Shown in pieces: positions 58,188-64,000 of a DNA stretch of 64,000 nt (position 1 is the stretch's first letter; each line of letters starts with the position of its first letter). The stretch spans positions 1-64,000 of the forward strand of contig LIHB01000017.1 in NCBI GenBank assembly GCA_001297265.1. Reading direction: 5' to 3'. A model generated the notes under the pieces. It was not told where the DNA came from, searched no databases, and was given only the letters and a program-made list of their open reading frames with translations. Source of the DNA: Mycosphaerella arachidis. Lineage: Eukaryota > Ascomycota > Dothideomycetes > Mycosphaerellales > Mycosphaerellaceae. Made by a program: the position numbers and the translations under genes.

Positions 58188-58330
58188 CGACTATGGGCAG
58201 CCCCTGATCCAACTCGTTAATCGAATCCTGTTAGACAGTGAGAACCTAACCCCCAGCCCTCCTTTGCACTTAGGCTTTCTCACGAGATCCCCCCTCCCTC
58301 TGCGCCCCTCCAACCGTAGGCCCCTGCAAT
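58188..58330 (-). repeat. Right arm of inverted repeat
   Basis: Inverted copy of 56990-57130: read on the minus strand it contains ggggcctacggttgg and ggatcaggggctgccc. Another AGGGGCTGCTCATAG word, in direct orientation to the left-arm side, occurs at 58436-58451. Confidence 0.75.
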
Positions 58331-59578
58331 CTTGCCGCTGCTACAGAAAACGTAGAAACCATACGCAATTAAAGTGCTAGAGAGCTCGTCAAATTTTAGG
58401 TCATAACTAGGATTGGGCCTGCCCGTTCTCGGTAATAGGGGCTGCTCATAGACCCAGCGCTGTGTGTACACGAACGAGTCGGCCACATCCAGAGGAGAAC
58501 CAACACAGCGCTATGGTGAATAAGGGTGTTCGGGGTTTGTTGCCGAAGGGTTAGCAGCAGGTTGCCAACCACAGTATATCTGAGCATGCGCGCGTACTTA
58601 CATGGTCTTGGCGGTATCCCCTTGTTGGCAGGCAACAACACCCCTACTGATGATGCTGCTGAGTTCACCATGGATTGTGCATGGTTCAGCCCAAAAGCCA
58701 CCATTTAGTGCTTATCTCTTATAAGTACTGCGCGGTATGCGGTGCACGACCCTGGCTACATGACCAATAGACGTGAGCGTTGCTGGGTCGGGAAGTGTCT
58801 CACCAACATGGGTAAGAGCACCACGAACTCCATCGATATGAAAGACACTACCGTACCGGTACAGCTATACTACGAGGAGTGCCCCAAGCGAACCACTCAA
58901 CATGTTGTCCTTCGAATTCAAGGCATGCTTCAGAGTGCCGCACACAAGCACCATGTGGCCAGCACGAAGCAAGATTGCATGCATGCCTTCTTACCTGTAT
59001 GTTTGGTGCGGAGCGAGCACAGTCTAGACCACAGTTGACTTTCATGTGGTTGTGCACGGCATGCGACTGTGCACGCTCCGCATCAAGCTCCTAAAATCCT
59101 AGGCATACTCTAGTTTACACAGCCCCTGTCCCCACGTTTTAGCCGTGTTGGTCCGCCACACCCATACCTTCCAAGTCAACATTGGAGGTGTTGTTTGTTC
59201 TGTCTTCTTTCCAACTATCTTGTATGAAGGCGTCTATACACGTAGAGGACGTAGCACAGCCATTTATAAGTAGAGAGCGACGTAGGCACTTTACAAATAT
59301 GGGAGGCTACACGGGTTAGTACACGCTTAGCAGTCAACACATCCTTCTTAACTAGGAATATAAAGGAGACAAGGGAATGTATAAGCTATGCCTAGGATTG
59401 TACTGTATACGTCATAGGCCCGAAATTCAGCAGAACGGGAGCATCACTGCGGACACTGCTTATCATGAAGCTTTTCCTGCCATTTGAAAATGCTACCATG
59501 TCATGTTCGACGATACAGTTTGAGGCCTGCTCAGTTTGATTTGTCTAGTAACGAAGTTAACCCATTCCAGCTGACGCC
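58331..59578. other. Intergenic with repeat-like words, no supported gene
   Basis: Plus-strand frames at 58526-58708 and 58760-59038 lack domains. An inverted CAGGGGCTG word recurs near 59120 and a small hairpin (accttccaa..ttggaggt) near 59168-59190. The final 250 bases lead into the adenylating enzyme gene. Confidence 0.4.
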
Positions 59579-61413
59579 ATGGACGACGTACCGTATGAAC
59601 AGCGGCTACCAGCAAGAGTGATATCTTTTCGTGCCAAGACCGCCCCAGACAAGGTAGTCGTTCTGCTGCCAAGAGGTGATGCATTGGAAGATGGCTTCTT
59701 CGAGCTCACATATCGACAACTCGACCACGCCGTGGACAATGTTGCATACTGGCTGGACAATACACTGAGCGACGGCAAGAAGCTTGAGTACGAGGACGAG
59801 ACACAGTGGCCTACGATTGCATATGCCGGCTCGAATGATTACCGCTACATCTTGCTGCTTTATGCCGTGGCGAAGACGAACCGCAAGGTAAAGTTTTTCT
59901 TCAAGTCCATGCACACAATGATGCTGACTTGCCCCTAGTTGATGGTGACACTTCCCACGAACACAAAAGAGGGGCTCAAAAAGCTGCTCAATGCCCAGGG
60001 CGTCAAGACAGCACTGGCTAGCGGGGATCAGATAAAACCTATGCAAGATGTGATAGATCTGATTCCCGGCGGCAAACTTCTCGAGATTCCACCTCTTGCA
60101 TCGTTTCTGAACGCATCATCGCATGTCAAGTATCCTTGCGATCGTCAATGGAGTCAGATTCAGAATGATACCTGGGTTGTGATGCAAAGCTCTGGTATAC
60201 CGACCATCATTACTCCATCAGAAACCGCCAAGGCTAACATTCTTCAGGCACGACTGGCGATCCGAAGCCTATTAAGCAGACCAACACCTTGATCGACGCA
60301 TACGCCGAGATGGTTAGCGCCACCGACAACGGCCCACGAGACCAACAGTTCGCATATCCTGCGCTTCTCCGCGACTGTTTCACACCACTACTGTGGCCTC
60401 TCAGCTGGGGGGCTGGCTTGTTTGCTGCAGGAATATGGCCTCTCGTCTCAGGCACCATAACAACAATCCTTCCGAGCACAATGCCATCCCCGATAACGAC
60501 ACAATATGCCAAAGACATCATGCGCCTTGCGCCGCGTGGTCCGAAAAACTGCCTCCTGATGGTCCCCGGCACGCTCCAAGAGCTCGCGAAAGAGCCCGCT
60601 GCACTCGAAGCGTTCAAAAACTACGACTGGGTCGGATACTCTGGTGCACCTCTCGACCACGATACCGGCGATCTGATCGCAAAGTACACTCGTGTCCAGT
60701 CTATCCTCGCCTCCACTGATGGCGGCTTCTATCCACTCCTCCTCAACGAGCCCCAAGACTGGAAGTACCACCGCTTCCACCCAACAATGCAGGGATGGCA
60801 TCTCGTCCCCTTCCAGGAAGACCTCTACGAGCTCTGCATCAAGCGAGCAGATAAGAACGAGTGGCGAGCAGCATTCACCATGGACAAGGACCCAAACCTC
60901 CAAGTCTTCCACACGAAAGATCTCTGCAGAGCTGTCCCTGGGCGCGCCGGACTCTGGGAGATCTGGGGTCGAACTGACGACTTCGTCAAACTTTCCTCGC
61001 TGACCAAGTTCAACGGCATCAACATCGAAAACATCATCGACCGCCACCCAGACGTCAAAGCATCCCTCGTAGCCGGAGACAATAGAGTGAAGCCCTTCGT
61101 CCTGATCCAGCCCTCTGCCCAACTCGAAGCTCTTCGGCTGTCGCCAGAGGAAATCATAGAGAGAATCTGGCCAGCGATTGACGCTGCCAACAGGACTTTG
61201 ATCGAGGAGGCGAAGCTCACGAAAGAGCTCGTCCTAGTCACGAATGCAGATGAGCCCATCGGACGTCTTGCCAAAGGCACGATCAACCGCCGAGCTACGT
61301 TGGAGGCGTACGCAGATAGGATCGAGGAGATGTATCAGAGGCTGGGACTGGACTACACCGCGCCCCATACGGATGAAGAGATTAGAGGGACTGCAAATGG
61401 GAAGGCTTTGTAA
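59579..61413 (+). CDS. Stand-alone adenylate-forming (AMP-binding) enzyme, NRPS-like A domain
   Basis: Exons 59579-59887, 59939-60194 and 60248-61413 join in phase across introns of 51 and 53 bp: 576 residues. The phosphate-binding loop SSGTTGDPKP (about 187-196) is split by the second intron. Further ANL motifs follow: GYSGAPLDHDTGDLI, FHTKDLCR, the hinge GRTDDFVKL, and PIGRLAKGTINRR with the catalytic Lys531. This is the A domain found in fungal NRPS-like carboxylic acid reductases, but no carrier (LGGxS), thioesterase or reductase domain follows. It should activate a carboxylic acid as acyl-AMP and perhaps pass it to CoA or to a separate carrier protein. The substrate is unknown. No biosynthetic cluster partners are visible in the window. 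Confidence 0.86.
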
Positions 61414-61654
61414 ATACTGCGAGCTAGTTCATCGGCGAGTTGTTCATGACGGGGGGCTGATGGAAACACAACATTGTCATGTCGTCAATACTCACCCCAA
61501 CCATCCAAGCAGAAATAGAATTCAAAGCGAATCAGATGAGAAGGTAGATATGCAAGGCCTACTCTCAGTATCTTCCCATATCTGAAATTGTGCATACTCA
61601 ACCGAGCTCAAACCAACAACTACGTACATTCCCCTCCCCGGTCATCTTCTTCAT

Positions 61655-61965
61655 TACGGGTCCTGCTGCCGGTGCATTTTTGGGAGCATGTTCCGTGGGC
61701 GAAGTGCTGGTCTGTGGCATTTGCAGGAGAGGTCGGTCGGGTCGGCCGCGGAAGCACGTGATGAGCGAGGACAAGGAGTTGTTGTGTTCTTCGTGCTCGT
61801 TGGGGCAGGCGCGTTGGCCGGATTGGTCCGGGATGCCGCCTGGGAGGCAGTTCGGTTAAGAGGAGCGGAAATCGGTGATGATTGCGTTGGTGAGGGGTTC
61901 ACGCCTTGGTCGGGTGGACAGGTGCATTGGTTTTGGTCGTTGAGGAATTGGTCGTTGGTGCAGGT
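61655..61965 (-). CDS. Cys-rich exon of a probable secreted protein, partial
   Basis: A minus-strand exon after a good acceptor (tcctgacag) near 61978 encodes LTCTNDQFLNDQNQCTCPPD. A second piece (CLPGGIPDQSGQRACPNEHE) lies about 60 bases on in another phase, after an acceptor-like CCCAG. The two pieces look like repeats of one small Cys motif, so an intron joining them is likely, but no donor of the right phase was found. The 5' exon with start codon and signal peptide was not identified. Confidence 0.35.
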
Positions 61966-62168
61966 GAGGGTCGGCCTGTCAGGAAGACTAATTAGCTTTG
62001 TTCTAAAAACCAAGTAAAGGGAAAGCACTCTCGCGTAAGAAGAGGTGTTCGGCCGCATGACAGTGGAGGCTGGATAAAAGTGATATATTCATGATGTTCT
62101 GGGAGTCCTACCTCCTTAGGCGCCTTGTCTGCAGAACCGAGATGGCTGTGCATTTTAACGCACTTCTG

Positions 62169-62182
62169 CCCCCCCCCCCCCC
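62169..62182 (+). repeat. Poly-C run of 14
   Basis: A homopolymer of 14 C in intergenic sequence; a likely site of length variation or sequencing error. Confidence 0.85.
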
Positions 62183-63169
62183 TCGCACGCGAGAGCCGTA
62201 CTAATAGTACTTGCTCTGACCGTAATCATACTCCGCAACCTTTCATTCAATTCCTTGTGCACATGATTGGAGGCACGTCAAGACATCGGGGCGCTGGAGT
62301 CAAGTCCATCTTCATGACTGCGGCATATAGCATGCGTAACAGGGAACCGTGAAAAGTCTCTGCCGCAACAAGCAGCCAAAGTGCGAGGCGGAGGAACTGA
62401 CATTCCTTTCCGGTGGTGATTCGCCATGAAAGCCAGGTAAGTCCAGCCTGGGCTCTGACCTTCCCAAAGCGGCCGTGAGTCCTGCGGAGGATCTCCCTCA
62501 AGCTACACCTTCTCTGCACCGCACGTGGAAAGTTTCGCCGCCAGCGTATTCCAGAGAGACGAAACCCATATATTGAGGAGATATATGAACGGAATCATGG
62601 CTGTGGCCGGCTGTAGAAAGTTTGAGAGCCATATCACAGGTTTCTCGGCACTACACGGCAGCCCAGAGAAAGCGAGTGAGGTGAGCCACGTGCTTGAGAG
62701 ACTTGATAGCGTCCCTATGCCGAATGCTGGCGGTGAAGCATTGTCGTTGAATTGAAGAGAAAGGGGTGTCATGTTCAGATGGTGATGATGATATTTGTAC
62801 GAAGGATGGTGATATTCACGTTGCCGGGAGAAGCGAGCTTCAGCCGAGACTGTGGACGGGGCGGATCCACTTGCCATGTTCGAGCCATTTTCCTTCCTTT
62901 GACTTCACTTCTGCTCTCTCAACGTGTGCTTAGATCGACCAGACGAAGCACAGGCTGACAAGACGTCGAATGGCGAATTCTTTGCCAACGCGTGTCAAGC
63001 ACGGCGCAGCCACTTAACAACAGACTTGACCACGGGGCTTGCGCCCTACCAAAATCGGTGGCCTACATCATCTATTCTAACCACCGGCCGCTTCTGAGGA
63101 AACTCATACTGGACTTCACCCTAACGCCACTCGGCACTTAATGCTGACGCCAGTGAAGTACGAATACTA
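62183..63169. other. Intergenic, competing frames only
   Basis: An ATG-led minus frame (62877-62503, 124 codons, His/Tyr-rich with a hydrophobic C-terminal half) and a plus frame without ATG (about 62460-62755) overlap. Neither has a domain, so no gene is called. Confidence 0.35.
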
Positions 63170-64000
63170 CGCGTGGAAATCCAGGCAACGGCGATGAGCC
63201 ACTCCAAGGATATCTGCAGCATGCCGACCTTTTCCGAGCATTCCATCGCGCCGTAAGAGAGTACTTTGATACTGCTGGGCGCGCAAGGCTCTGACTACAA
63301 CTCTACACCTTCCTGGGCAACCACTGCACATACCGAGACGGCTACACTGGCTTTGCGGCGATATCGGCACCTTTCAGAGGTTCGCAGGTTATGGATTGAC
63401 TCGGTTTGCATCAACCAGGACGACTCATCTGGTCGCGGGCATCGAGTGGGCCTTATGTAAGAGGTCTGCAGTCTTGCCAGGCGAATCTCATATATCTTGG
63501 CCAGGATTATTGCACTGTGGACGAGGCGTTGCGCGCTGTCGTGTTGTGCTGGACAATGAAATTCATCAAGAGACCAATGAGTACGCCGCATCTGACAGAA
63601 CGTTGTGGTCGTGGAGGGAACACATCCGAGAGCACTCATACCAGGTTCCCCTGCAACGCCAATCTTGCCGCCGTGCAGAAGCTTTTGAGACGTCCATGGT
63701 TCCGGCATTTGTTTGTCGTTCAGGAGGCGGCACTCGCTCGCTTCCACCCTTGCTTCTGCGGGGCCTATGCCATGCCCCTCGAGGACATCTTGCGAGGTGC
63801 GCCTTGGTTTCATCAAAGGCAGTTCGACCTGCCTATGCCGAGACTGTCTGATCAAGAGTTATCCATCCTATACGACACTTTTCGATGCTAGTGACACGCC
63901 ACTCGGTTGGACGCATAATGCGCTCCTGGACGTCGCATCGAGGACTACGCCTAGTGGCCTCTCTACTCTGGTGGGTGCTTTGCGAGAGTTCCAGTGAGCC
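63170..64000 (+). pseudogene. HET-domain (heterokaryon incompatibility) gene, broken and cut by the window edge
   Basis: The HET signature EVRRLWIDSVCINQDD is read near 63375-63425. The frame then reaches HRVGLM and a TAA at 63458-63460. In the same frame the next expected element (VCSLARRISYI) follows, but the continuation (YLGQDYCTVDEALRAV, then RPWFRHLFVVQEAALARFHP) is shifted by one base. HET proteins trigger cell death after fusion of unlike hyphae. Here at least one stop and one frameshift disrupt the domain. The TAA sits in GTAAGA, so a splice donor is possible, but the resulting intron would delete the core of the motif. The 5' part before about 63290 is poorly resolved and the 3' end lies outside the window. 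Confidence 0.6.

Larger units (their letters stand above)
56990..58330. mobile_element. Candidate non-autonomous element: inverted arms around a small secreted protein gene
   Basis: The arms 56990-57130 and 58188-58330 are inverted copies of each other. Shared words in order are CCTACGGT.GGAGGGGC, GGAGGGCTGGGGGTT, ACAGGATTCGATT and GATCAGGGGCTGC, roughly three quarters identical by eye over about 140 bp. Between them lie about 1.06 kb and one short gene (57646-57885), with no transposase. This fits a MITE-like or gene-carrying non-autonomous DNA element. Two oppositely inserted copies of a short repeat would look the same. No clear target-site duplication was seen at the outer ends. Confidence 0.55.

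Noticed and set aside
62503..62877. 124-codon ATG-led minus frame
   Set aside because: Composition (His/Tyr run followed by a Leu/Trp-rich part) looks accidental and a competing plus frame overlaps it.
1..64000. CRISPR arrays, bacterial promoters, Shine-Dalgarno sites and operons
   Set aside because: Spliced genes and fungal protein families show this is eukaryotic nuclear DNA; no regularly spaced repeat array was seen.

Overview
The window looks like nuclear DNA of a filamentous ascomycete, most likely a dothideomycete. The class is an inference from gene content: GH76 and GH36 enzymes, a C6 zinc-cluster protein, HET and BTB relics, NTF2-like and thaumatin-like secreted proteins. Most intact genes carry short introns (about 50-105 bp, a few up to 204 bp) with GT..AG ends that keep the frame. 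No rRNA, tRNA, CRISPR array or bacterial operon was found. All exon joins were made by eye, without transcripts or database searches.

Region by region: 0.6-8.9 kb is a plus-strand block: a GPI-anchored GH76 mannosidase (DFG5/DCW1 type), a D-2-hydroxyacid dehydrogenase, a secreted-type protein whose signal peptide is cut off by an in-frame TGA, a small C6 zinc-cluster protein and a mitochondrial-type membrane protein. Between the first two genes lies a TpA-rich stretch resembling a mutated repeat. 10.0-20.1 kb is a minus-strand block: a roughly 1200-residue Ser/Thr-rich protein with 29-residue repeats and a CheD/CNF-like Cys..His motif, a small secreted protein, a low-complexity protein, and two members of an unrecognised paralogous family, one with a SUMO-interaction-like tail.

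20-52 kb is gene-poor. Intact genes (thaumatin-like secreted protein, small helical protein, single-pass membrane protein, GH36 alpha-galactosidase, Gly/Asn-rich protein, secreted NTF2-like protein) sit among decayed genes. The relics include at least three BTB fragments, an LPPEtRNxIY F-box-like gene, a coiled-coil gene and several unknowns. Their in-frame stops are mostly TAG or TAA, as expected if CAG/CAA codons were hit by C-to-T changes of the repeat-induced point mutation (RIP) type.

52-64 kb holds a non-coding stretch with a tandem duplication, a zinc-dependent sugar-alcohol/alcohol dehydrogenase, a pair of roughly 140 bp inverted repeats enclosing a 79-residue secreted protein gene, a stand-alone adenylate-forming enzyme, a Cys-rich exon and a broken HET-domain gene at the right edge. 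Overall this resembles the compartmented layout of plant-associated or saprotrophic ascomycetes: conserved metabolic and wall genes next to fast-evolving secreted proteins and RIP-like relics.
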